Source: Antedon mediterranea (taxonomy: Eukaryota > Echinodermata > Crinoidea > Comatulida > Antedonidae). From it: 64,000 nucleotides of DNA. A program made the translations under genes and the position numbers. Shown here in pieces: positions 47,216-59,779 of this stretch. Positions within the stretch are counted from its first letter, which is position 1; the number at the start of each line of letters is the position of its first letter. The notes under the pieces were generated by a model, which had not been told where the DNA came from, made no database searches, and worked only from the letters and a program-made list of their open reading frames with translations. The DNA lies in assembly GCF_964355755.1 (NCBI RefSeq), contig NC_092674.1:31050001-31114000 (forward strand), read 5' to 3'.

Positions 47216-50053
47216 TTTCTAATCATTGTAATTATTTATGTAAATTACAACTTTACTAATATATGTGCAATATATAAATAATAAGTACTATCAATATTAT
47301 TAATGCAAAAACTTGTCCAATACTGTGTGATTAATTTAAAATATCATCCCTAATAAAAATTACTTGTAGAATGAAACTATATTATTACAGTTAACTATTG
47401 ATAAGCGATCATTTAATATAACTATTTTAACCATTTGAAAATTGGTTAAATTTCCATCAAAATATAAGTAATGCCATTCAACGAGTATATCATTGATTAG
47501 ACAATTAAGAACATATATGAACCAACTGCATTAGCTACATCAGCATGCATATCTAATTTCAGTTGGATTATCATTTTTGTGATGAAATATAAAAAATATA
47601 CACTCGTTTACGAAACCAGGACTGTGAAAATTTCTGGGTACCCTGCCTAGAATAATTGTTCTACTTGTTTTAAACCATGTTACCTGCCCAATCCTATTGT
47701 CTTACTTGTTATAAATCCGTAATTCCATTGTTTAGAAACGTGTGTCTATTTTAAACTATTGTCATATCTGTTATAAGTCCTAGTGGTGATTGTTTTTCAG
47801 TATCAGCATTGATTTTGGCTTGTGACTAGGCATGATGTGAGCTCAAACACCCATAATAAAACAACTGTAAACGTCATCTGAATTTTGTGCAACACATTTA
47901 TTAAGAAAAGTCAACAAAATGAACAATATATTTTATCGAGTATGATATTTTACAGAAAGCATGTCAACCCTCCTCTATATACAACCTATTGTTCTTTACT
48001 TTTTGTATTATTACAATAGTTAACTACAAATTGCACATCTTATATCTACAGATTATTACTGAAACCATGTATGAAATTAGAAAGAAATTTGCATAAATTA
48101 ACATTTTAACAATAGCACATTTTTTATTTAAAGAAAGGCACTCCGTCCAAACCATGCTATTTTTTTTATTAACATACAGAAATAATTCTATCAATGAATA
48201 TTTTTATATTAAACAACAAATAGGTGGATTTAAATTATTTGTAGAACCATATAAACACTTTTCACCAATAAATAATGCACAAATATGGTCATGCATTTTT
48301 ATACGCTTGTTTATCTCTGTATAGCTTTTGGTATATAGCAAAGTGTTGAAGAATGATAATAGTAATTACGTTGGATGACGTCAACACTATAATATTGTTG
48401 TGTAGCTGCAAATTATATATGGAAAGCGTCCAAAGCATTAAGTAATATTTCCATTTTTTTTACATTTTGGACCAAGATAATAAACTAGGCTGATGTTGAT
48501 TTGGGATATTTTAAATACACATTTTAAAAACAATAATTAAGTCCGCAAAAAAAAGAAGCAGTGAATGCAAACAAATTAGGATGAAGAAATACATAGTGGT
48601 ATATACATGTACAAGGCTATGACATACAAGGTGGAAATACTATAATATAATAGATCTGAACTGTGGATTGAACAAAGTCACATAAAAAAAAATCTAGATT
48701 TTGAATTATTTGTTTGTTCTCACAAATTAAAGTTTATTAGGTCGCCGCTATTAATACGAGGTTCTCAATAAAGCTTGAATAAATATTTGCTGAATTATCA
48801 GAATTGCGAACAAGAAAGATTAGCTAAAGAGGTTTCCCAAACATTAGAAAATGTTAAAGCGCTGCTTTCATTAACAGACGCCAAAAGGTCTGAGATTTAA
48901 GTAATAAGAATTACATAGGTTTGGTAGGGACTAATAAATTTACCCCCTTCACATTTTATCGTAATTGGTGCAACAAATTTAGAAGCGTGAGTTGTTTTTA
49001 TAGTCATGTTTGAAATGTTGTTCTAATGTTGGGAATGACAATTTGATGGAACAACTTGGAATGTGTGTATAAACCATGAAATGTTTAAAATGTCAACAAG
49101 TAATAACTCTAAAATTATTCTTTTTGTGAACTATAAAAAATATACAAAATAAGCACATTAGCGGTTTCAGTTTGAAATTTCACATGTAATCATTTATTTG
49201 AAATTAGCAAACAGAATAATTAAAATGTTTTTTACTATTTTATTTGGAATGAGTTGAAAGCAGAACATAAAACAACATATCATCACATGCAAAATTATTT
49301 GTAAACTTATGTTATTTAAAACTTATATACAAAATGTTAAACATTAATGGAGGCCCAGCTCCTAACATAAAATAAATTAGAAAAATATTTTGTTTTTGTG
49401 TCACAAACCTTGCAAAAAATAATGAATTTTAACTAAAAAAAACACATTAAATATGCCTAAATATGGGCAAAACACAACTTAAAATAGGCCTAAATATGGG
49501 CAAAACATGAAAAACATGAAATAGGCCTAAATATGAAATACAATAGGCCTAGGCTAAATAATAGTAAAACACTTTGAAACTCATCATTATTAAACTTAAT
49601 ACTGTAGGTTTTATTTGAGTGCAAAGTGAATGAATATTATTTTTTTGGTATGTGTTATTTTACAATATCTATCCAACCCTATGTTATCCCTGGTTATCTC
49701 TATTTCTGTATACAGTATCATGCTTTTCATGTAAGTTAAACACTGTATTCTTCTTGAAAATCTTTAATATATAGCACCTAACAGGTCCAAGAACCAAACA
49801 TAATCTATTTATAGATCGATACACAAAAATAATTGTAGAAACCAGTCAGTTAGTTACAGAGTTACTCAATCGTATTCAAATCATTTCTTCATATTGTTCA
49901 TTTTAAATATAAACATTATTCCACGATTGTGGAGACAAATTTGGCAAATATTTTGCACAAGTTTTGTAAACACAATTAATAGTATGTTAAGTCGTGCATG
50001 CAATTGTTATATATGAAAATAATAAACAAATGATGCCTTGTTTTTTCTTATAG
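47216..50053. other. AT-rich spacer, possibly intron and 3' flanks
   Basis: A short repeat ATAGGCCTAAATATGGGCAAAA recurs in part at 49440-49551. No exon is supported. The part near 50 kb could include 3' UTR of the minus-strand protocadherin. Confidence 0.4.
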
Positions 50054-50110
50054 AATGAAGAAACTTATCCAAACACGATGATTGGTCATTCTGACATCAT
50101 CAAGGACAAG
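50054..50110 (+). CDS. 57-nt internal exon of an unidentified gene
   Basis: A strong acceptor (TTTTTTCTTATAG) and donor (GTAAGC) bound exactly 19 codons in the only open frame, NEETYPNTMIGHSDIIKDK, phase 0 to 0. Codon choice (ACG, GAC, ATC, AAG) differs from the AT-rich flanks. The strand is opposite to the protocadherin, whose stop codon is only 466 nt downstream, so the two genes converge or one is nested in the other's intron. The upstream candidate at 11228-11319 ends in the matching phase. Product unknown. Confidence 0.65.
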
Positions 50111-50575
50111 GTAAGCGAGAACCAGGTTGAATTATCTAATTTAGCATAAATTCCAATTAAAGAATTAAAATTACTCATGTCTATTCTTACTTTTATGATA
50201 AATATATATTTGTTCATTTAATTATCGCAAAAAATGACAATATAATTTCATTAATGTTTGTACCATTACATTGTATAATAAAATACCTTAAAATGGATAG
50301 AAATTAAAATGTGTTGTACATTTAAGCAATGGATTATTTTTATGTTTTTTTTTACAAAATTATGCATTTTAATACAATACTTATTCTTTAAAAACTTGAA
50401 ATGAAAAACATAAATTAATAAATTTCTGTGAAATGTCTGAAATAGCACATTGATTGCATGCCTTATAGAACTTTGAACAAAGTGACTCAATTGTATAGTT
50501 TTACAGCATTGAAAAGAGTCACATAGCTCAATTTAAGGTCTTAGGCGGCAAATTGTTCTGCATTTAAAAATTTCA

Positions 50576-51294
50576 TCAAACCCACTCAGAGAAAAATAAT
50601 TTTTCGGTGGTTGGAGTCAATTTATCAGGGTCATACATTGGATCCCTGTGACCTCTCCCTGGCATGGTAGAGTAGGTACAAAGGTCATCTGGGTCATCTG
50701 TTAATGCAGAACACGCTAAATTGTCTGAACTATTTCCCCTCGATGTAATCACTCCAGAATCGTTGCGTAAAAGACCTAACGAAGCACATGTTTGGGGTAA
50801 CACAGAACAGCTACTACTCCGACCTGTATAATCTTCATAGTTTTTAGAAGCAGGGGCGTTATTTCCCCTCTCACGATGGAAAGTTACTCTTCCATCAATT
50901 GTTCCTGAGTTTTTCAAATCTAAATCACTATTTTCGTGTGGATCCTCATGAATAGGTGTCAACGGTTGACCTCCCGGTGATTTGACTCGCGCATTATCAG
51001 GGTCTTCTATACTCCGGTTTCCCGAAACAGCCACGAGTCCTGAAGCAGAAACTATTTGTGGACATGACGCTGCCATACGCACGTTATCCCCTGGGTCAAA
51101 GGTCGACAGATAACTGTTCGTATTAGGACTTTGTCGTGGTCCGTGGTTGACATTTTGAAAATTTGCTGCAATTTGACGTTGCTTGGTGATTAATACTGGG
51201 TCCTGGTTAGGGTCGGGCATCCAACAGAGGTCTGAATGTCCTAGTATCTTGCAGTCTGGTGTGCAGTGAGGGCTAGCCATGTACGTTCCTCTGT
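50576..51294 (-). CDS. Delta-type protocadherin cytoplasmic domain, last exon
   Basis: The terminal exon begins after the acceptor TTTAAACAG and encodes 239 residues (counting the codon split with the previous exon) to a TGA at 50576-50578. Near its start is CTPDCKILGHSDLCWMP, the CxxxCxxxxGHSDxCWMP motif characteristic of the cytoplasmic tails of non-clustered (delta) protocadherins, homophilic adhesion receptors. In those proteins the tail links adhesion to the actin cytoskeleton (family knowledge). The rest is Ser/Asn/Pro/Asp-rich and probably disordered. The C-terminus SEWV fits a class III PDZ ligand (acidic residue at -2, Val at 0). The split codon A+AC joins the upstream exon in frame. 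The subtype (delta-1 or delta-2) is not decided. A 234-codon frame is essentially impossible by chance here. Confidence 0.92.
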
Positions 51295-52707
51295 CTGTTT
51301 AAACACAAAAAAATAATAATTTTAAAATTACTAAAAACTAAATAAAAGAAAGAAATTACTTTCAATAGAAGTCCACAACGATGACTGACCACAATATTGA
51401 CCATGTTAAATACATATTATACAGTTTTCTTAGCCCTCATGCAGTATTACATAAAACTGACCAGTGCCACAAGTGCTGGGATGGATTGAATGGTCATTTT
51501 GGAACAATTACGGAAGCCATGCCAGAAGCAGCATTTTCCAACTCAAAAAAAAAACAAAATCATAAAAATAAACATTGAGAATTGTATACTTAGGGAACCC
51601 AATAATGATGAGGTTATTTAAGCCTGGTACGTAAGCATGCTTTGGTGTGTTAGTTGTTTCCCTAACTAAATATTGCGTAATATCTATTTCGTGCGCTAAA
51701 AATGAACTAAAAATGTCAGAATTTATTTAAATTTCTATGACTATGTGGACAAGTTCACGAATCTTCCCATTTGTGTATTTGAAAAATAAGTGAAAGGTAT
51801 AATGAAGTGAGTAGACTATAGAAGCATTGTTACAGCATCGGCAACGAAAATTGCAGTTACGTGGGAAAATACAGAGGAGTTCTACACATCCGTACTCACC
51901 GTTTATTGTCTTAAGACAAAGTAGTCTAATACAAGCATCGGAGCAAAGGAAAGAGGAAAAAAAATTGCCTTTACACATAAACTATTTCACAGGGATGTTT
52001 TCAAATTTCTAGGCTAGCAAATGCTATGGTTTATCACAAAACATGAAGTTTCAACAGCAGATACACGACACACAAAGACGTTTTTTCAGCCAAAGAATTT
52101 CAATTTTTACGGTCTAAAAAAAAATCAAATTAGTAGTCTACTGCAAGAATGTGAGAAAATTGAATTAGTAAATCAATTTTGATTATTTTAAAAAGTGTTA
52201 TGGAATTCAACGCTTCCTCAAGAACATGGACAAGCAATAAAAATTATTTTACCTTCCTGTTTTCATTTCTTTTAATGAATTTTAATCAATTTCTCACATT
52301 TTATGAGCAAACTACTACTGATATTTATACGCAATACAAGTTTATCATTGATTTTTTTTTATTAAATGTCCAGCAGTATCCATGGAAATAGTTTGTAACG
52401 TTTTTACTTCTATAAGAGTCGCGTTTATATTTACCAATACAATCTGAAATTTGTGGAAAGTTTACTCGGAAAGTGGGTCAGCCAATGGTTATTTGATTAA
52501 TGCGCGGTAGATCCTTTACTAGAAAGGAATTGAAATTTTGTTTGTGTGTGTCGTACTATGTGACTAAATCATCAGTGCATGAATGGGTTTTTATTACTCT
52601 CTCAAATAATGTTTGACGATAACACTATCACATTTCTTGATCATACCTATGGATCGGAAACATAATCTGTCCAAAAGAGTTGTTCAAGAAACATATGATT
52701 TACTTAC

Positions 52708-52867
52708 TTTTCAGAGCATTTCTCGGGTGGTTACGGCCAATCTCGTGTCTACCATAAGCATCATGTTCGCTGTCGCCGTGTCCGCTGTCGCTGCTGGGAT
52801 CCATTTCTGAGTTGCTACTCATGCTGTCTGCATCATTGATTTTTAATTTATACAACAATCTTTGTAC
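52708..52867 (-). CDS. Delta-type protocadherin cytoplasmic exon (middle)
   Basis: This 160-nt exon is bounded by acceptor TTTTATCTTACAG and perfect donor GTAAGT. It encodes VQRLLYKLKIND..., then a Ser/Asp-rich SDSGHGDSE segment and ends ...NHPRNALK plus one base. Basic-leucine followed by an SDSG-x-GDSE stretch is the kind of sequence upstream of the GHSDxCWMP motif in delta protocadherins. It enters in phase 0 and leaves in phase 1, matching both neighbours. The intron to the last exon is 1,413 bp. Confidence 0.88.
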
Positions 52868-53748
52868 CTGTAAGATAAAACATTTTTTTATAAGCATAAT
52901 CTTAAAAATCATTTTCAAGTTGAATAAATGAGACCGACTAATAGTACCATGGGGCTGACTGAAAGTTATAGATATGTAGGAGGTGGGATTATACCCAGAA
53001 TGCATTTACCAAACTCTGTCCAAATTTATATTATACTCAGTCATAAACAGTAATATGTAAATAAGTCCTTTACTGCGCCTCTTTCAAAATTAAAAAAGCA
53101 ACATATTACAGACATTGTAGACAAAACTATTTTTCATCTATATATTGCATAATAAATTTGTTTATATAATTTTGAAATTAATATTTTCTCTCGGCAGCAA
53201 TGCAGATCTTACAGAGATAAAAAATGCTTTATATCATGTATGTAGTTTCACACACTTTATTTTCCAAATAGCAATTATTTGTAGCTTTCAAATCATATTC
53301 TCCATAGAATATATAACCAGTGTTTAATTTCATTTCTATCATGACACTTTAATGGAAAACAAAGTGCATACGGTCTTACTCAACGCGCATATATATTATT
53401 ATCTAAAAATAACTAATTGCGTTCATCCATTTCGAAGCAGAATATAACAGGGGTTTCCATTGCTTAACTTGTGAACAAGCATTTTCATTGGTTAACTACT
53501 CTACGATTTTCCCTTTCCATGTACCGCTAATTGCTTCCTTCTTATATTAAAAAATATAACAAAGGCTAGAAATGAACAAAAAGGACAGTGACCACTGAGT
53601 AACACATGCCAATCTCTTTGAAAATTGAACTTGTAATTTCTTGTCCAAATTCAAGGATTTATTTGTTCTTTATATAATTTGATAATAGTTGTAATTATTT
53701 AGTTTGTAAATAGGCCTATTAAATCATTTTCACTTTTATTTTACTTAC

Positions 53749-53832
53749 TCTGGGCTCACCTTCATTCAAGAAGTGTGCCACTGTTTCAAATGTGTAGTTT
53801 TCAAATAGATTAATCATTATTATTTATTATTT
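53749..53832 (-). CDS. Delta-type protocadherin exon with possible internal start codon
   Basis: Donor GTAAGT follows ...AHFLNEGEPR, which joins in phase 0 to VQRLLYKLK of the next exon (881-bp intron). Upstream, the coding-looking segment NLFENYTFETV is preceded by ATG (53815-53817). In-frame TAA codons lie at 53824-53829, just after a good acceptor (ATTTTCTTTTCATATAATATAG, exon start 53832). All three frames close between that acceptor and the ATG. So either translation starts here (MINLFENYTFETV..., giving 315 residues in total), or an ectodomain exon splices to the weak internal CAG ending at 53781. The first reading implies a tail-only protein. I prefer it from acceptor quality but cannot prove it. 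Confidence 0.75.
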
Positions 53833-55755
53833 CTATATTATATGAAAAGAAAATTTCACAAATTCTTATTGTGTTTTTTTCTTCCATAAAAACCTGAATT
53901 ATCATGAATATTACTGTAATGATCTTGCAATATATGTAACAATTTAATCTTGTTAAATTTAATATATTCTCAAAACATAAACATGTTTTCTTAGACGCTC
54001 GTTAGGGGTAGACATTTTGATTACCTAACTGAAGCCCATGTGAAGCACTTTAATGAACCAATGCTTGTTATCATACAAAACAAATATGTAAGAACGGCGT
54101 TAGGCATGATATTGATCAAAGAACGAAAACATTAATATCATCAACATAACAGCAGTTTTACATAATGACTTAGTTCTGAATGAATGCACCGTCATCGCTA
54201 TGGGTTATAATTTCAGGATGATCAAGAAGAGTTTGAACACAAAAGATTATTTGTTGCGGTTTCTTTTTAAATGCAACTTTAATTGATCAATTACAGAACT
54301 TATATTTACATTAATTGTCGTCATATCATGCCTATTTAACACTATTTATACTTGAATCAAGATAATCATATCGCAATAATTTATTCAATATTAATATTAC
54401 AACCTAAAGCGTTGTAATAATCCATCTACTGTATGCTTGCGTTGAAAAAAAAATCCGCATTCAAATAAAAAATGTGTACATTTACATACCAGAGATATGT
54501 CAAACTATCAAAATATACATCCAAACATTCTGTGTGCATGATTGTATTTTACGATTCTGTTTTATAATGTTGGACAGTTTCTAGAATTACCATCAGTTTT
54601 ATGCCGCATAATTTTAACCTAAATTTTATATCGGCTTCTTTAGTACTATCAAATGATGCGTAGTTGTTAAATCAAGCAAAGGTATACCTAGTAAGCCATA
54701 TCTAATGGCTTGTAAACTATGAATTTTGTGTCACAGGCTACAAAACGACTTCCTGACAATTTCTACTGTATATAACTAAACATTAAATAGAAGATATTTT
54801 TAACATGGTACTAGATTAAGTCCAAAAGGAAGTTTTCAGAATAAATCTTAGCTCATTATTGACAAATTGATACTTTATATATATATTCAATTGTATAGTT
54901 TCAATAGTTTTGTTATTCTTAAATAGTATAAAAAGGGGAAATTTTATTTCCTATGGTCAGGTTTTTAGTTTTCATATTTTATTAAAAAAAATGTCTGAAT
55001 TAATTGAGACTCAGTTGTAATAAATTTTCTAAACTAGAGATGATAATTATGGGACCTTTTAGAACTTAGTAGTTTTGCGAGTCACTTCTTGTTTCCATGG
55101 CAATATTCACCTGTATATTGATGTGTTCCAACTACTAGTTTAATTGAATCTTTATCAAAAATAAGTTAAAGATATTATTTATGATATTATGTTATTACTA
55201 ACCTTCACGTTGAGTCATTTTTAAGGATTAAATTTAAATATGTTTTTCATGAAGTGAAATAAATAATTATGTTTTTAATACCAAATTCCCTTATGAAGAT
55301 TATGAGGAAACCTTCCATTCATTTTCCATAATAGCTTTAAAAGTATTATTGAGTGAAATCATAAATCAATCTCGTTTTTTATTTAGAATTCAATTTATGA
55401 AAAAAGAAATATAATTGTTGTACTTAGATGACCTGTAACTTTATTGGGAGATAGTTGAGGGGCAAGTTGAGTGCAATTGAGGTATACAAGAAGATATTAG
55501 TTTTTTCCACAGTAAAAGTTGTATATATATAATTGATGAGTATGTGTCTGTATAGTTACAGCCTCTTTATTTTACCATGTTACAATTTTTATTTATTGTA
55601 TCGTGCTTAAAATGAAATAAAATAAATATCATTTCAATAAGGTTTATATGCACATATATAGTTTGTAACATACTGTAATGTCCAGATATATAATTATATT
55701 TTTGTTTAAGCCAATGTCATTTGTTTTCAAATGAGAAAATACAATATATTATAAT
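53833..55755. other. AT-rich spacer upstream of the protocadherin exons
   Basis: No transmembrane or cadherin-repeat coding (no DxNDNxP-type motif) is visible here or in any longer minus-strand frame to the end of the window. A bounded candidate on the minus strand near 54500 is not above chance. Confidence 0.5.
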
Positions 55756-55759
55756 GGGT

Positions 55760-56225
55760 ACTAGGATGTTGATGCATGTGATCATGTTGAAGTCACCGCT
55801 GCTGTGGACCACACGGGAGCAACCCTGCTCCTGGCTAACTTAAATTAGGCTAGCAATAGGATTCAGAATCTGAAATTCGATAGAAGCTCATAAGCAATAA
55901 TTATGATTTTATAGATATCTGGAGGCATTCTTAACACCATGTGACACCAAAGACAATATCGAGGTCAGAAATAACTTTAACAAGTAGCACTGCTTAAACT
56001 TAACAACACAACAGGGAACAATAACTTCAAATGTAATAATATCTGCAACAAAACACAACAAAAACTTTGAATCAGACACGTAGGCCTAACTATCTTCAGT
56101 GGATATTGTGCTGTTGTCGTTTATTTGTTTGATATATTGCAAATTCATAGAGGATCGTTGTCCATTAGCAAACCTGTATTGTATGTGAAATGATAACTTG
56201 TGACGCGAATAAACCTTTAAACCTT
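55760..56225 (+). other. Retroelement-like or terminal-exon block with AATAAA
   Basis: This block is richer in GC than its flanks. It contains two coding-like frames: DVDACDHVEVTAAVDHTG... (about 55768-55848), and, after the acceptor ATTATGATTTTATAG, YLEAFLTPCDTKDNIEVRNN... with stop at 55985-55987. A 220-nt tail region ends at AATAAA (56208-56213) followed by a CCTTTAAACCTTTA repeat. The repeat tail favours a LINE or SINE insertion; the acceptor plus polyadenylation signal would also fit a last exon. No family is recognised. Confidence 0.4.
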
Positions 56226-57070
56226 TATCTAATAACAAATAATAAATGCTTTTGAATTTCATCTGTACTTGATTTATAAAAATCTAAACGATTTTAGATT
56301 ACAGAAGAGGAAAAGATATTTGACAGTTGTAATAACCAGCCTGTTTTAATTTTGCTTTATCAGCACTGAAATTTAAAATTGGAAACAAAAATTAATTTGA
56401 TGTCAAACGAACGACAGATTTTTAAAAAAAATCCACAATAAATATGAAGTTAAAACTTTAGAAATATTAATTTAACCTTTACTGTTATCATTGAAATTGA
56501 CACCAACAATATTAAAGTTTCAGATGGATAGAAATCCTAATTAATATTAACAGGGAGGTCCGAGGTGCAATTCTCACTTTGTAAGTGTTCCAATTTGCAA
56601 CAGGATTATATATATTAATTGCATGCTGTGTTTGCATATTATTGTACAGCTCTCAGTTGTTTATATATTGGTCTCCATGCATATTACAAATTAATACTTG
56701 TGCATAATCTCGATCAACAACCTCAAGTTCGACATGATTAAAATGAATTTTTTGGAATGCAGAATAATTTCAAACTCATATGATTAATTTGTCAAATAGC
56801 AGTGGTTAAATTTTTTACATTTGTCACATGTCATTTTACATCTTAAATGTGACAGATACATTATCTGACTCACAAGAATATTTTTCAATATATTTTTTTT
56901 CTGTGTCTGACATAAATTTTATACATTTTTCTGTTAATAAATATTAATTATTATTTCTTCATGAACTGTCTTCATATACTAGGTCAGCAATTATCAACTT
57001 TCATACTTCTTGTTATCATCATATTAACATTATTTAAATAGATAAAGTAACTTATAGTATTTCAGTATAT
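56226..57070. other. AT-rich spacer
   Basis: GGTGCAATTCTC at 56561 is B-box-like, so the short bounded segment 56551-56577 is more likely a SINE scrap than a microexon. Confidence 0.4.
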
Positions 57071-57074
57071 TTTA

Positions 57075-57285
57075 AATTTAAAATCACATTAAGTTGTTAA
57101 TCTGTTAAAATAACAGACTTAAGTATATTTAATTCAAAATCACATTAATTTATCGTTTATAATAACAGACTTAAATATATTCAATTTAAAATCACATTAA
57201 TTTATCGTTAAAATAACTGACTTAAATATATTCAATTTAAAATCACATTAATTTATCATTAAAGTAACATTAATTTATCACATAA
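57075..57285 (+). repeat. AT-rich tandem repeat, about 58 bp, 3.5 units
   Basis: AAAATCACATTAATTTATCG with AACAGACTTAAATATATTCA repeats between about 57075 and 57285, diverging at the edges. Confidence 0.9.
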
Positions 57286-57697
57286 TATTTCTTCGTTCAA
57301 TCTTGAATATTTACAACTTTGCTGAATGTCATTTAAAACAATAAGATGAATGTTTGAACAAAGAAAGCTGCTGTTGACAAGACAATATACTGATTCTAAA
57401 CAGAACGAGCAATTTAAAAAACTATGTTGAACCTAATTGATAGCAATTTCCCTGACTTTCTCGCGTGTAGACTTAAACGATCCGAAATGCTTTAAGCCAC
57501 TATTATGAAGTTCAAACTAACGTATGGAGTTATATCATTAATGCTCGTCAACGGTGTGCTAAATTATGCGAACACCTAATTCAAATTTTGAAATTTTAAG
57601 ATCGTCGGTGTTTTACAGAGTCTGATAATACTCGAGGGAGTCATAAAAATATGCTCATTTGCATACAAAATAGATTGAGGTTTTATTAAGTACTGAA
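57286..57697. other. Spacer with octamer site
   Basis: The POU octamer ATTTGCAT lies at 57656-57663, about 40 nt upstream of a short ORF. No other feature is supported. Confidence 0.35.
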
Positions 57698-57700
57698 AAT

Positions 57701-57760
57701 ATGGAGGACGAATCGGTTGTATTTTTTTGCCGAACATGTTTTGTAGAGTACGGTTTGTAG
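57701..57760 (+). CDS. Very short ORF with good start context
   Basis: ATG at 57701 has A at -3 and G at +4. It reads MEDESVVFFCRTCFVEYGL then stop. The CxxC pair and acidic start suggest a first coding exon (a possible zinc-binding N-terminus), but no convincing donor is present. Reported only as a candidate. Confidence 0.15.
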   Translation: MEDESVVFFCRTCFVEYGL

Positions 57761-59779
57761 TTTACTCTAATTACGTTTGTACTATTTAATGATGCACATG
57801 ACTCAATCCACGAGGGATATAAGTCATTGTTGATACCTCATCTATTAATAATCTTGATTAAAGCTCTTTTTTATCATTTAAAAAACAGAAAATGATTAGG
57901 AATTGTCTTACTGTAAATAATAGCAGTGTTTACGATAAAATACAGATACAGATTCCTTTTATTATTCAATATAATGGAAATTACAGTACAGTGCTCATAT
58001 CTTGGCTTGCCTTAAATGAAAATAAGGGGAAAAAAGAACTAAAATATATAAACAGTACTAGAAGCTATTTACTGAACTTTTACTATACTTAAATTTCAGC
58101 GTACTAGGCTTTATTTATACATTTTTATATCTTTTCACCAATTTTTGCTGCATTTATTGCTTTTAAATAATGTTTTTTTTGTTACAAACTAACATATCTT
58201 GATGGATGTCATTCGCGTATGGTATCTTGTATTCTTATCACACATACAATCTTATAATTATACTGTAAGAATAAAAAGTGTGGCTTTTATTTGAAATCAT
58301 ATAATAAACCTGCTTTTGCCTAGGGGGCTAAGTAATCCTTAAACACTCAGGAACAGGAAATGTCAGATTAGCATTGGTCTGAAAGATCATAAACAAATAC
58401 TATGATCATTCTCCTCCCCAGGGTCAAGCATTAAGCAATCTATTGCAATACGTTTTGTGCAAACATCAATATTTAAAAGTATGTGTGTACATATGAAACG
58501 AGCATTAACTCGCTCAAACGTTTATTCTACATACGTTACGCTTCAACTTGTCAATCACCTCAGTCAATCGATAATTCTTGTTCTACAGTTAGAAATCAAC
58601 AAAGAACTTGGAAGCATTCAGTATTGAATACTGTGATGTTTAGTAAAGCAATAACCAGGGCCTCAAATATCCAATTTGTTTGCCCTACTTTGCAAATAAA
58701 TATACCTTGTCATTCTTGTACATTGATTGGTGAACTGGAGTTATTTAAGTTCATTGATGTTAGTTTAAGTAAAAGACTCACGTTTGTACTTTAACAGATT
58801 ACAACAGCTCAATGTTGTTGACAGCGAATATGTATTGATGGGTCAATAATAAATATTTTTAAAAAGTCAAGCACTCAACCAATTCAAATTTGGTTAAACT
58901 CCCTAAAGTTTTTTAAAATTCCCAGAAGTGTTTAAGATTTGGATGAACCAGTTTTATTATGTGTCTAGAGACTAATGAAATCTAATTATTTCTTATATTG
59001 AAAAGATAAGTTATATTTACAGTATATTGCTAGATATAGAATATAGAATACTGTTCTTGTTTCCCAGTTGGCTAACACTCTAAATCATCATTACTGTAGA
59101 AAATGTCAATAAGATTAAAATAAGGATCCAAGTTTGATTTTTTTTTTTATTTAGGAGGACGGAAGCATTAGGATTAAATAGAACATTAATAACAACTTTT
59201 AGCAGCGTTTTTTAAAGAAATATTTCTTGTTCATTCTAGACTATACGTTTTTAAGCAAGACAAATAAAATGCAAACACAATTTAACACTAGGCTATGCAA
59301 GTATTTGGCCTAGCCGCTTCAATATAGGTTATCAGAGTGCAAGAACCTCTATTTACATATACAATACAAGGATTATAGATTTATTTTTGTTCGGGGGACC
59401 AAAATTAATTATTTTGTACTATAAAGCCAAAATTATAAATTTCTTTGCTTAAGACTTGCCCGTAAGGTGTAGAAGAATACAGTATTAAAATGTGTATTTT
59501 GATTGCAGTCTATCACAAAGCCAAACTCATTCAACCAATTAGTAATTGACTTGAATAAAACTGAAAGCTGTATTTTATGCTTTTCTAGTAATTGCCAAAT
59601 TTGGGATTAAATATAACAAAACAGTGATTTCACACTCGAATGCTTGACAGTTTTTTCCCTACCATGTGTGAATTAAAAAGCTGGTTGTAATGAAAGTCTC
59701 AGTAACCAAAAACTAGTAATTTAGTAACATTAGCACAAAAGAAAACGTCAGATTGGAATGAAATTGAAACCAAAATTCT
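57761..59779. other. AT-rich spacer
   Basis: A 103-codon frame at 58483-58794 is within chance expectation. A non-repetitive, more balanced patch at 58320-58440 could be a conserved non-coding element, but this cannot be judged here. Confidence 0.4.

Noticed and set aside
56551-56577. A 27-nt microexon
   Set aside because: The acceptor is weak and the segment contains a B-box-like GGTGCAATTCTC, so a SINE scrap is more likely.
58483-58794. A 103-codon gene
   Set aside because: Chance-sized frame with no recognisable domain.
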